Below are positions 33,866 through 42,509 of a stretch of DNA of 57,101 nucleotides, piece by piece (the stretch's first letter is position 1; every line of letters begins with the position of its first letter). Origin of the DNA: Chloroflexota bacterium. GTDB lineage: Bacteria > Chloroflexota > UBA6077 > FW602-bin22 > JAMCYS01. The DNA lies in contig JAMCYS010000050.1 of NCBI GenBank assembly GCA_023473795.1, positions 1 to 57,101 of the forward strand. Direction: 5' to 3'. The notes beneath the pieces are model-generated. The model did not search any database. It saw only the letters and a program-made list of their open reading frames with translations, and was not told where the DNA came from. The position numbers and the translations under genes were made by a program.

Positions 33866-34798
33866 TTGACAGAGCTGGCAATTCGCACCGCGGACCTGAG
33901 CCGAGATTTCGGCAAAGTGAAGGCGGTGGATGACATCACCCTGGCCGTGCCGCGGGGCATCGTCTTCGGCTTCCTGGGGCCGAACGGCGCGGGCAAGACC
34001 ACTACCATACGCCTGCTGTTGGGCTTGCTGGAGCCGACCGGTGGCCGAGCCGAGGTGCTGGGCTACGACGTCGCCAGCCAGGCGGACGAGGTACGCCTGC
34101 GTACAGGGGCGCTCCTAGAGCACAACGGCCTGTACGAGCGCTTGAGCGCCGTGGACAACCTGGAGTTCTACGGGCGGGTCTGGCACCTGCCGGTCGGCGA
34201 ACGCCGGGCGCGCATCGAGGAGCTCCTCAAGCACATGGGGCTCTGGGACCGCCGGGACGAGTTGGTGGGCAAGTGGAGCCGTGGCATGAAGCAGAAGCTG
34301 GCCGTGGCCAGGGCGCTCTTGCACCGGCCGACCCTCGTCTTCCTGGACGAGCCGACGGCGGGGCTCGACCCGATCGCCGCCGCCGCCTTGCGCGACGACA
34401 TCGCCCGCCTGGTGGAGCGCGAGGGCGCGACCGTCTTCCTCACGACCCACAACCTGAGCGAGGCGGAGCGCCTCTGCGGCCAGGTTGGGGTGATTCGCGA
34501 GGGCAAGCTGGTGACCGTGGGCAGCCCCGACGAGCTGCGGGGGCGGGCGGGCGGGCCCCGGGCCGAGATCGTGGGCAGCGGCTTCGGCGAGCAGCTGCTG
34601 GCGCAGCTGCGGGCCCGGCCCGAAGTGCAGCTGGCCGAAGTGCGCAACGGCCGCCTCTCCCTCGACCTGCGGGGAGAGCAGGAGCTGGCGCCGCTGGTCG
34701 CCTTCCTGGTCAGCAACGGCGCGCGGGTGGAAGAGGTGCACAAAGGTCGCGCCAGCCTGGAAGAGGCATTCCTGACGATGATGGAGGAGGAGAAATGA
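33866..34798 (+). CDS. ABC transporter ATP-binding protein
   Basis: 310 aa from TTG 33866 (GAGGGGG upstream). Walker A GPNGAGKTTTIRLLLG near residue 40, Q-loop, signature WSRGMKQKLAVARAL, Walker B TLVFLDEPTAGLDP and the H-loop LTTHNLSEAERL. The C-terminal 80 residues form the accessory domain typical of the ABC-2 CcmA/DrrA group (drug, lipid or polysaccharide export). Stop overlaps the permease start (ATGA). Confidence 0.94.
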   Translation: MTELAIRTADLSRDFGKVKAVDDITLAVPRGIVFGFLGPNGAGKTTTIRLLLGLLEPTGGRAEVLGYDVASQADEVRLRTGALLEHNGLYERLSAVDNLEFYGRVWHLPVGERRARIEELLKHMGLWDRRDELVGKWSRGMKQKLAVARALLHRPTLVFLDEPTAGLDPIAAAALRDDIARLVEREGATVFLTTHNLSEAERLCGQVGVIREGKLVTVGSPDELRGRAGGPRAEIVGSGFGEQLLAQLRARPEVQLAEVRNGRLSLDLRGEQELAPLVAFLVSNGARVEEVHKGRASLEEAFLTMMEEEK

Positions 34799-35532
34799 TC
34801 GGCGACATCGGCACGATGCTCTGGAAGGAATTCAAGGAGATCCTCCTCCAACGGGGCTCCTGGCGCTCGGGCTGGCTGAGCCTGCTGATCACGGTGGGCG
34901 TGTTTGGCGTCTTCCTGCCGCTGCAGAGCGGCCGGGCCTGGCTGGAAAACCCGTTGCTGCTGGTGGTCTGGCTCTGGGTGCCGCTGTTCCTGGTGACCAG
35001 CGTGGTGGCGGACTCCTTCGCCGGCGAGCGCGAGCGCCACACGCTGGAGACGCTGCTGGCGAGCCGCCTTTCGGACCGGGCGATCCTGCTGGGCAAGGTG
35101 CTCGCCTCCATCCTCTACGGCTGGGGCATCACCATGGTGATGCTGGCCCTGGGCGTGTTGACGGTGAACGTGGCCCACGGGGCGCGCGAGTTCATCTTCT
35201 ACCCGCTGCCGGTGGCGGTGGCGATCGTGGTGATGGCTTTTCTGGTCGCCACGCTGGTGGCCTGCGTGGGCGTGCTCGTATCGCTGCGCACTACGTCTGT
35301 CCGCCAGGCCGTGCAGACGATGAGTCTTGCCCTGATGGCGCTCTTTCTCTTGCCGAGCATCGCCCTCCAGGCGGCGCCGCGGTCGGTGCAGGCGGGCGTG
35401 GTGCAGTTTGCCCAGAGCCTCGACTTCGGCTCGTTGGTCGTCGTGGTGGCCGTGGCGCTGGTGGCGCTGGACGCCGGCATCCTGGCCTTCAATCTGGGCC
35501 GGTTCAAAAGGAACAGGTTGATCCTGGACTGA
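34795..35532 (+). CDS. ABC-2 type transporter permease
   Basis: 245 aa, six membrane helices. DIGTMLWKEFKEILLQRGSW is the usual amphipathic N-terminus, and VVADSFAGERERHTLETLLASRLSDRAILLGK is the conserved ABC-2 cytosolic loop with the ER..T..L signature. Translationally coupled to the ATPase by ATGA overlap, GGAGGAG upstream. Forms an exporter with two ATPase and two permease subunits; substrate unknown. Confidence 0.92.
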   Translation: MIGDIGTMLWKEFKEILLQRGSWRSGWLSLLITVGVFGVFLPLQSGRAWLENPLLLVVWLWVPLFLVTSVVADSFAGERERHTLETLLASRLSDRAILLGKVLASILYGWGITMVMLALGVLTVNVAHGAREFIFYPLPVAVAIVVMAFLVATLVACVGVLVSLRTTSVRQAVQTMSLALMALFLLPSIALQAAPRSVQAGVVQFAQSLDFGSLVVVVAVALVALDAGILAFNLGRFKRNRLILD

Positions 35533-35559
35533 CTTAGCGGCGCGAGCGGGTCCTTTCTC

Positions 35560-35583
35560 GTAGGGGCGAGGCTTGCCTCGCCC
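35560..35583. repeat. REP family B, left of the RAYT gene
   Basis: GTAG followed by hairpin GGGCGAGGC-TT-GCCTCGCCC. Inverted relative to the copy at 36345-36368, so the pair brackets the transposase gene. Confidence 0.8.
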
Positions 35584-35618
35584 GTAATGCCTGTACGGTG
35601 AGTTGGTAGAGGCTAACG

Positions 35619-36272
35619 ATGCCGGAAGCGCACCCAGTCAGACGCAGCCTCAGGCTGCAGGGATACGACTATCGGCAGGCAGGGGCGTACTTCGTCACCA
35701 TCTGCTCGGCGGGAAGGCAGTGCTGTTTCGGACGGATTGAGGCCGGCGAGTTGCTTCTCGCCAACTTGGGTTTGCTGGCGGAAGGGAGCTGGCGCGACTT
35801 AGCCAAGCACTGGCCCGATCTGGCCTTGGACGCCTTCGTGGTTATGCCGAACCACCTTCACGGCATCGTCTGGCTAACTGGCGGCGCTGAGAATTGGCGA
35901 GAAGCGAGAGCGCCCCGGACCAGCGGTGCCTCTCCTATTCCGCCCGAAGCACGGGCGAGGCAAGCCTCGCCCCTACCTGGAGTTGCCGACTGGCCTGTCG
36001 GGTACCAAGAGGTCCTGGAATCTGAGCTCTGGACTAAGATGGCGTCGCTAGGTTGCGGACCCCGGCTGGGCGACATCGTCGGTAGCTTCAAGGCCGCGGT
36101 CACCAGGCTGGCCAGAGCCGAGTTGGGTTGGTGTGGCGCGCCCCTCTGGCAGCGCGGGTTCTACGAGAACGTCGTCCGCGACGAGGCCGACCTTGACCGG
36201 GCGCGGCACTACATCCAAGACAACCCCTTGCGCTGGCTTCTCGACCGAGAGAACCCTGGCCGTGATCGCTGA
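35619..36272 (+). CDS. REP-associated tyrosine transposase (RAYT, IS200/Y1 family)
   Basis: 217 aa single-strand DNA endonuclease of the HUH class. N-terminus RRSLRLQGYDYRQAGAYFVTI is the RAYT signature; the HUH pair is HLH in VVMPNHLHGIVWL near residue 80. The C-terminal region contains GSFKAAVTRLA and GFYENVVRDEADLDRARHYI with candidate catalytic Tyr, then NPLRW. A 24-bp family B REP lies inside the coding sequence (35953-35976) and is translated as part of RARQASPLP in a linker where length is tolerated. Flanked by inverted REPs, the usual RAYT arrangement; presumed source of REP dispersal here. Confidence 0.9.
   Translation: MPEAHPVRRSLRLQGYDYRQAGAYFVTICSAGRQCCFGRIEAGELLLANLGLLAEGSWRDLAKHWPDLALDAFVVMPNHLHGIVWLTGGAENWREARAPRTSGASPIPPEARARQASPLPGVADWPVGYQEVLESELWTKMASLGCGPRLGDIVGSFKAAVTRLARAELGWCGAPLWQRGFYENVVRDEADLDRARHYIQDNPLRWLLDRENPGRDR
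35953..35976. repeat. REP family B inside the RAYT coding sequence
   Basis: GGGCGAGGC-AA-GCCTCGCCC-CTAC, identical to the copy at 36345-36368. The frame stays open. Confidence 0.85.
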
Positions 36273-36344
36273 CCTTCTAGGATGGCCCTAGGCCACGTGG
36301 GCCGATGCTTGTTCCGTTGGCGAGACCCTGTTCACGTTTGTTGC

Positions 36345-36391
36345 GGGCGAGGCAAGCCTCGCCCCTACGGCGAGACAAGCTTCACCCCTAC
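36345..36391. repeat. REP family B, right of the RAYT gene, plus a degenerate copy
   Basis: 36345-36368 is identical to the intragenic copy; 36369-36391 (GGCGAGACAAGCTTCACC then CCTAC) is a mutated direct repeat. The 36273-36556 gap holds only these and the groEL-side hairpin. Confidence 0.75.
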
Positions 36392-36472
36392 GACGAGGCC
36401 CGTTGCCGGCGTACTGGCGGGCAATGGGGATCTTGTTCGGACAGCAGGCCTTGGGGTTATAGGATCTGAATG

Positions 36473-36508
36473 GAAGCGCGGGCGGGGCACTGGCCCCGCC
36501 CGCGCTTC
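36473..36508. terminator. 16-bp GC-rich hairpin downstream of groEL
   Basis: GAAGCGCGGGCGGGGC (36473-36488) is exactly complementary to 36493-36508 with a 4-nt loop. No T-tract; probable terminator or 3'-end stabiliser for groESL. Confidence 0.6.
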
Positions 36509-36556
36509 TGTGGTGAGGTCGGGAGGGGACAGCTGCCCCCTTCCCCAGCAACAAGC

Positions 36557-38185
<1,629 letters not shown>

Positions 38186-38221
38186 TTAGCTATCCTCCTT
38201 GCCTTTCTTCTGCCACCCGCC

Positions 38222-38515
38222 CTAAGGCAGGATGGCTAGGATGTCGGACTCGCGCAGAATGAGGTGATCCTCGCCGTCGAGCTTGACCTCGGTGCCGGCG
38301 TACTTGGAATAGAGGATGGAGTCTCCGACCTTGACCTCCATCGGCACGCGCTCGCCGGACTCAAGCAGCCGGCCGGTGCCTACCGCCAGGATCTCGCCCT
38401 CCTGGGGCTTCTCCTTAGCCGTGTCGGGAAGGACGATGCCGCTCTTGGTCATCTCTTCGCGGGCCTTGGGCCGGATGAGCACCCTGTCTCCCAGGGGGCG
38501 CAGGTTCGTGGCCAT
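38222..38515 (-). CDS. groES: Co-chaperonin GroES
   Basis: 97 aa. [36 protein letters not shown] with the mobile loop, and [34 protein letters not shown]. Forms the heptameric lid on GroEL. Good ribosome site (GAGGTAAGAG). Eight bases after the Cys-rich gene stop, so the operon is Cys-rich-groES-groEL. No CIRCE (HrcA) operator was seen upstream. Confidence 0.97.
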   Translation of the reverse strand: MATNLRPLGDRVLIRPKAREEMTKSGIVLPDTAKEKPQEGEILAVGTGRLLESGERVPMEVKVGDSILYSKYAGTEVKLDGEDHLILRESDILAILP

Positions 38516-38523
38516 TCTGTCTC

Positions 38524-38745
38524 TTACCTCCTCGCGTATCTTGCCGTCGAGATAGTGCCCATACCCTCGGGTATCTTCTCGAGGACGGTCGGCGCGCTGG
38601 GCAGCTGCGAGTAGTCACAGCAACACGGGCCGCCGCGGGCGCAACCTATGCAGCAATAAGCCTGCCCGGCTACGATGGTTGGTCCCCATTCGATGACGAT
38701 GTCGCAGTTCGCACAGCGTAGAACGCCGTCGTCGCCCCGGCTCAC
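38524..38745 (-). CDS. Small Cys-rich protein upstream of groES
   Basis: 73 aa, GTG start with GAGGG upstream. CANC near residue 11 and [17 protein letters not shown] near 32 give eight cysteines in about 30 residues, suggesting a zinc or metal-binding ribbon or metallothionein-like fold. I recall similar short proteins with GPC-rich motifs in related genomes but no function. Immediately upstream of and co-directional with groES (8-bp gap), so likely in the heat-shock operon. Confidence 0.7.
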   Translation of the reverse strand: MSRGDDGVLRCANCDIVIEWGPTIVAGQAYCCIGCARGGPCCCDYSQLPSAPTVLEKIPEGMGTISTARYARR

Positions 38746-39153
38746 AGACAGCCCTCGTATGACGCAGTTTCTTAGAGTACAGGCTCGACTTTGCCCAAGC
38801 CTATTTATACGGCCCCGTGGGTCGGAGCCGCGTAGGAAAGCTGTAAGAGCAATGTAAGAACAGTAACCGGCTGGCTTCGCCTGCCACTTCCGGCATTCTT
38901 ACGTAGTTCTGACCTGTCGCTTGCGTGGGTTCTATGCCATGAAGGCCTCCTCGACCTCCTCCGGTTTGTCTGACCTGTCGCTTGCGTGGGTTCTATAGCG
39001 GGGGGCTAGAGTGATAGTCGGAGGGCAGTCGCTAGCGGCGAGAGCAAGTCGGTGCCGGCCGCGCGCTGGCATCGTGCTTGCGGGAATCACCGGCCGAGGC
39101 GCGCTTGTGAGGTGGCACGAATCGAGCACGATCATCTGCAAGGAGGCCAAAGG
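38746..39153. other. Divergent heat-shock intergenic region
   Basis: Lies between the groESL operon and hsp20. Contains a 28-bp direct repeat pair (separate entry) and a minus-strand TATAAAT near 38810 that may serve groESL. Neither a CIRCE nor a HAIR operator was found. Confidence 0.45.
38908..38996. repeat. 28-bp direct repeat upstream of hsp20
   Basis: TCTGACCTGTCGCTTGCG followed by TGGGTTCTAT occurs identically at 38908-38935 and 38969-38996 (period 61). Located where heat-shock promoter or operator elements would be expected for hsp20. Confidence 0.7.
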
Positions 39154-39648
39154 GTGAGCATCAGACGCTGGGAACCGTTTACTGAGCTATTGTCCATGCG
39201 TGATGCGCTGGACCGGCTGTTCGACGAGCGGTTCAGAGGCGGGAGCGAGTGGAACACCGCTACCACGCCCGCCATCGACATGTACCAGACCGACAAGGAC
39301 GTGGTCGTCCACGCTTCGCTGCCCGGGGTGAAGCCCGAAGATGTGGACATCAGCATTCTCGGCGACACGCTGACGGTCAAGGGTGAAATGAAGAGCGAGC
39401 AGAACGTCGACCGGGACAACTACTATTACCAGGAACGCCGCTACGGCACGTTCTCGCGCACTTTGACGTTGCCGATGGCCGTCGAGGCGGACAAAGCGGA
39501 GGCCAAGTTCGACAACGGCGTGCTGACGCTGACCCTGCCCAAGTCGGAGCAGGCCAAAGCAAAGAGAATCGAGGTCAAGGCTGGCGGGCAACAGCGCCAG
39601 AAGGAGTTGGGGAAGTCGCAGGAGACGCCGCCAACACCGCAAAGCTAG
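39154..39648 (+). CDS. Hsp20/alpha-crystallin small heat-shock protein
   Basis: ATP-independent holdase. 164 aa from GTG 39154 with AAGGAGG upstream. RRWEPFTELLSMRDALDRLFDE start; the alpha-crystallin domain from about 40 to 135 (PAIDMYQTDKDVVVHASLPG, then FSRTLTLPMAV and FDNGVLTLTLPKSE). The C-terminal tail is basic and carries KRIEV (the I-x-V type anchor). Divergent from the groESL operon; followed by a strong terminator. Confidence 0.96.
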   Translation: MSIRRWEPFTELLSMRDALDRLFDERFRGGSEWNTATTPAIDMYQTDKDVVVHASLPGVKPEDVDISILGDTLTVKGEMKSEQNVDRDNYYYQERRYGTFSRTLTLPMAVEADKAEAKFDNGVLTLTLPKSEQAKAKRIEVKAGGQQRQKELGKSQETPPTPQS

Positions 39649-39716
39649 CCCGGGGCGCGACCGGCCTGGGGCGCGCGAGTGGAGATAGACCAGGCACCTT
39701 CCTCCCTTCCCTCCGT

Positions 39717-39746
39717 GGGGCGGGCCAAGCGGCCCGTCCCCTTTTT
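39717..39746 (+). terminator. Rho-independent terminator of hsp20
   Basis: GGGGCGGGCC pairs with GGCCCGTCCCC (one bulged T), 4-nt loop, followed by TTTTTGTTGT. Confidence 0.85.
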
Positions 39747-39788
39747 GTTGTCTCCCGATCCAGACCCACGACTCAGAGTGCAACCAAA

Positions 39789-39817
39789 TTGAGACGGCAA
39801 TCGTCTAAGTGTATGAT
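39789..39817 (+). promoter_or_regulatory. Sigma70-type promoter of the CopC-like gene
   Basis: TTGAGA and TATGAT with a 17-base spacer, giving a leader of about 170 nt. Confidence 0.65.
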
Positions 39818-39996
39818 AGAGAGGCGGTCTGAGGTGGAGATTGAATGCGTTGGTCTCTGGCACGAATGCCAGTAGGAGGGAACCGAGGGCTAAAGCCATT
39901 TTGGGGCGAGTAGCCTACCCCAGCCTATCCGAGGCGGCAGGTGAAGGCGCAAAGCGGGGACTAGTTGGCGGCAGGTGCTGCCGGGAGGACACGGCG

Positions 39997-40842
39997 ATGG
40001 ATATTCGTGGCTGCGGGTTGAGGCTGATCGTGTTACCGCTGTTGGTGCTGGCGGCGACGCTGCTGCTCTGGCGCGGGGCAGCGGCCCAGGCGCAGGTCAT
40101 CAAGTCCTGGCCGGCCCCCGACGGCCTGGTCGCCTCGGGCCTCGCCGGGATCAACGTCGTCTTCGCCGAGCCGCTCGACCCCAAGGGCAGCAGCCTGAGC
40201 GTCAGCCGGGCGGCGGACTCCGTGCGCGTCGACCGGGGCGACTCGCGCCTGGAGTCCCCGGAAGGCCGCGAGCTGGCCGTCAGCCTGCCGCCGGAACTGC
40301 CCTCCGGCAAGTACCGGGTGAGCTGGAGCGCCGTCTCGGCTAGGGACGGCAGCAAGACGACGGGCGATTACGCCTTCACCGTCACGCCGTTCCTCAAGTC
40401 CGAGCCGCAGCCCGGCAGCGACACCAAGGGCTCGCCGCTGCAAGTGACGGTCACCTTTGCCGAGATTCTCAAGCCCGCGGGCAACGCCCTGACGGTGACC
40501 GACGACGTCAGGGCGCGAGTCGACCTGGGCGATGCCCGGCTGGACCCCGCCGACCCCTCGGGACGGACCCTGCGCGTCTCGCTGCCGGCCGACCTGCGTG
40601 CCGGCAAGTACTTCGTCGCCTGGACCGCCGCCCTGGCCGACGGCAGGGTGGTTTCTGATACCTACGGCTTCACACATTTCCCCTGGTCCCCGGAACCGGC
40701 GCGGATGGCAGCCGGCGCCTCTCCCCTGCCCCAGCCGTCCACGCTACCCGGGGCGGGGACGCCGTCGCTTATCTGGAGTCTGGGCCTGGCGGGTGGCGCG
40801 CTGGCTCTAGCCGGCCTGCGGCTACGGAGACGGCGATGGTAG
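39997..40842 (+). CDS. Secreted protein with two CopC-like domains and C-terminal anchor
   Basis: 281 aa from ATG 39997 (GGGAGGA). Signal peptide about 1-31 (LIVLPLLVLAATLLLW, then AAAQA). Two CopC-type beta-sandwich repeats: about 32-125 (SWPAPDGLVASGLAGINVVF to GDYAFTVTP) and about 130-225 (SEPQPGSDTKGSPLQVTVTF to VSDTYGFTHFP). Then a Pro-rich linker and one transmembrane helix followed by RLRRRRW, like a sorting or anchor tail (LPGAGTPS precedes it). The usual CopC His copper ligand near the start of each repeat (HA-x-L) is not present. Followed by a membrane protein gene that could be a CopD-like partner. Confidence 0.75.
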   Translation: MDIRGCGLRLIVLPLLVLAATLLLWRGAAAQAQVIKSWPAPDGLVASGLAGINVVFAEPLDPKGSSLSVSRAADSVRVDRGDSRLESPEGRELAVSLPPELPSGKYRVSWSAVSARDGSKTTGDYAFTVTPFLKSEPQPGSDTKGSPLQVTVTFAEILKPAGNALTVTDDVRARVDLGDARLDPADPSGRTLRVSLPADLRAGKYFVAWTAALADGRVVSDTYGFTHFPWSPEPARMAAGASPLPQPSTLPGAGTPSLIWSLGLAGGALALAGLRLRRRRW

Positions 40843-40948
40843 GCGGGGTGGGGAGGCGCCAGGCGCCAAGAATCTCTTCGCCCGCAAAGCGGGCTCGGAT
40901 TGGTAGCGAGAAGGTCCTCGACACACAATCGCAAGGGGAGGCTGCGAC

Positions 40949-41737
40949 TTGAGAGCGAGACCCTGGCTGGTGCCGCTGGCTTTTCTCGGCTATGGCATCG
41001 TCGTGGGCCTGTTGACTCTGTCATGGCTGGCGCCGGGGAGGGATGCCCCCTTTCCCCTGAATCTACCCGGCCAGTTGCTGGGGCAGGAAGCCCACCTGTG
41101 GGCGATCGGACTGCTCGGCGACCCCGCCTCGGCGCAGGCCCACTTCACTATCCCCTGGCTGCCGCGCATTCCCCAGGTCATCGTCCTCGCCTCTGCTGTC
41201 TGCTGGGGGCTGCTCGGGGCCCTCGTCTGGGCTGTCAGCCGGGTCGGCCGACTGGACATCCGGCGCGTAACCGAGGTGACGCTGGCCCTACTGGCCTTGG
41301 CCGGCGTCCTCGTCCTGACCAACCTCCTCGGCATCGACGACTGGCAAAGTACTAAGGCACTCTGGCTGACGCTGGGTCTGGCGGGGCTGCTCGGCGTGGC
41401 CCTGGATTCGCCAAGTCACTCGCCCCGCTGGGGTCTGCTCACCTGGGCCGGCGCCGCCGGGCTGGTGGTGGTGACCCTGGCCTCGTTCTATCCGGCTTGG
41501 CCGTGGGCAGCGCCCGCCGTGCTGGCCCTCTCCCTGGCAGCCTTCCTCGCCGACCGGTGGGAGAAGGGACTCTGCGTTACCCCTCGTCCAAGGCCCGCGG
41601 GAAGATGGCCCCGGCCTCGTAGCGGACCAGGAAGCCGCGCTGCAGCTCCTGCGTGGGCAGCTGCGCCCGCAGGCGGACCACCTCCTCGCGCAGCAGGTCG
41701 GCGTAGATCTTGCCCGACCGCCCCGCGACCTCCTTGA
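40949..41737 (+). CDS. Multi-pass membrane protein lacking a stop before the opposing gene
   Basis: 262 aa from TTG 40949 (AAGGGGAGG upstream). About six hydrophobic segments in the first 205 residues, for example PLAFLGYGIVVGLLTLSWLA and ALLALAGVLVLTNLLG. The last 55 residues are Pro/Arg-rich and lie antisense to the 3' end of the convergent gene at 41577, so they look like read-through after a lost stop. Possibly partners the CopC-like protein upstream; no CopD signature seen. Confidence 0.65.
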   Translation: MRARPWLVPLAFLGYGIVVGLLTLSWLAPGRDAPFPLNLPGQLLGQEAHLWAIGLLGDPASAQAHFTIPWLPRIPQVIVLASAVCWGLLGALVWAVSRVGRLDIRRVTEVTLALLALAGVLVLTNLLGIDDWQSTKALWLTLGLAGLLGVALDSPSHSPRWGLLTWAGAAGLVVVTLASFYPAWPWAAPAVLALSLAAFLADRWEKGLCVTPRPRPAGRWPRPRSGPGSRAAAPAWAAAPAGGPPPRAAGRRRSCPTAPRPP

Positions 41738-42509
41738 GCACGCCCCAGGTGATGGAGTCCGCCAAAGCCCCGTGCAGGAAGTCGTGCAGGGCCAGCGCTT
41801 CGCCGTACTCGGCATCACCCTGCTTCAAGTCGGCCAGGCGACCGGCGGTCAAAGTCTTGAGAATCAAGGTGAAGGAGTCGCGGCCCAGCATGAGGTAGAG
41901 CTGCAGGGGGCCCAGCACCAGCACCTCTAGGGTGCCGCCGACGAAGTCGGCCAGGGCATTGTAGAAGCCGGGCAGCTCGCGCTCGCTCTCCCAGGTCTTG
42001 AGCGAGGCGTAGAGACGCGGCAGGTCCTCGCTGGCCGCGTTGGCGGCCCGGTACTCCTCCTGGATCGCCTCGCCGCGCTCCAGGTTGTTCAGGTAGCGCT
42101 CGGTCTGGCTCAGCACCGTCTGGCCGGCGTGCAGCGCCTCCAGCCAGCGGCCGCCGTAGGCCACGAGCTTCTCCCGCACGTCCTCCAGGCCGAACATCGG
42201 CAGCACGAAGCGGAAGAGGTACGAGTCGGGCAGGTCACGGCAGAGTTGGCGCAGCCCGGAGAGGTAGACCTCCCAATTGGCCCGCTCGTCCTGGCGCTCG
42301 AACAGCCGCGCCAGGTTGTTGCTGGCGGCGTCTACCAGATGAATCTGCCCCTTGACGTAGTTGCAGGTCTCGGCGTAGCGCCGGTATTCGCCCAGGTCCC
42401 TGGTCTGCTCGAACTTCTGCGACAGCAGCTGGTCGATGACCTGGTTGATGGCCCGGTAGAAACGGCGCTGTTCGCGGCTCTTGGCGGCGCGGAAGGTCTT
42501 CTCATTCAA
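41577..42509 (-). CDS. Hypothetical helical protein coupled to TldD
   Basis: 310 aa, predicted all-helical and Arg/Glu/Leu-rich. Segments: KSREQRRFYRAINQVIDQLLSQKF-like N-terminus, YRRYAETCNYVKGQIHLVDA, and a C-terminal YADLLREEVVRLRAQLP. No recognised catalytic motif or membrane helix. Its ATG lies 8 bases inside the TldD stop region (TldD ends 42502), implying coupling and a partnership, perhaps as substrate or maturation partner. Convergent overlap of 161 bp with the membrane-protein frame on the other strand. Confidence 0.75.
   Translation of the reverse strand: MNEKTFRAAKSREQRRFYRAINQVIDQLLSQKFEQTRDLGEYRRYAETCNYVKGQIHLVDAASNNLARLFERQDERANWEVYLSGLRQLCRDLPDSYLFRFVLPMFGLEDVREKLVAYGGRWLEALHAGQTVLSQTERYLNNLERGEAIQEEYRAANAASEDLPRLYASLKTWESERELPGFYNALADFVGGTLEVLVLGPLQLYLMLGRDSFTLILKTLTAGRLADLKQGDAEYGEALALHDFLHGALADSITWGVLKEVAGRSGKIYADLLREEVVRLRAQLPTQELQRGFLVRYEAGAIFPRALDEG

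Larger units (their letters stand above)
39649..39996. other. Intergenic region between hsp20 and the CopC-like gene
   Basis: Holds the hsp20 terminator and the promoter of the CopC-like gene; open frames in between lack ribosome sites. Confidence 0.6.

Noticed and set aside
38746-39153. CIRCE or HAIR operator upstream of the heat-shock genes
   Set aside because: Looked for TTAGCACTC/GAGTGCTAA and CTTGAGT/ACTCAAG; neither is present.
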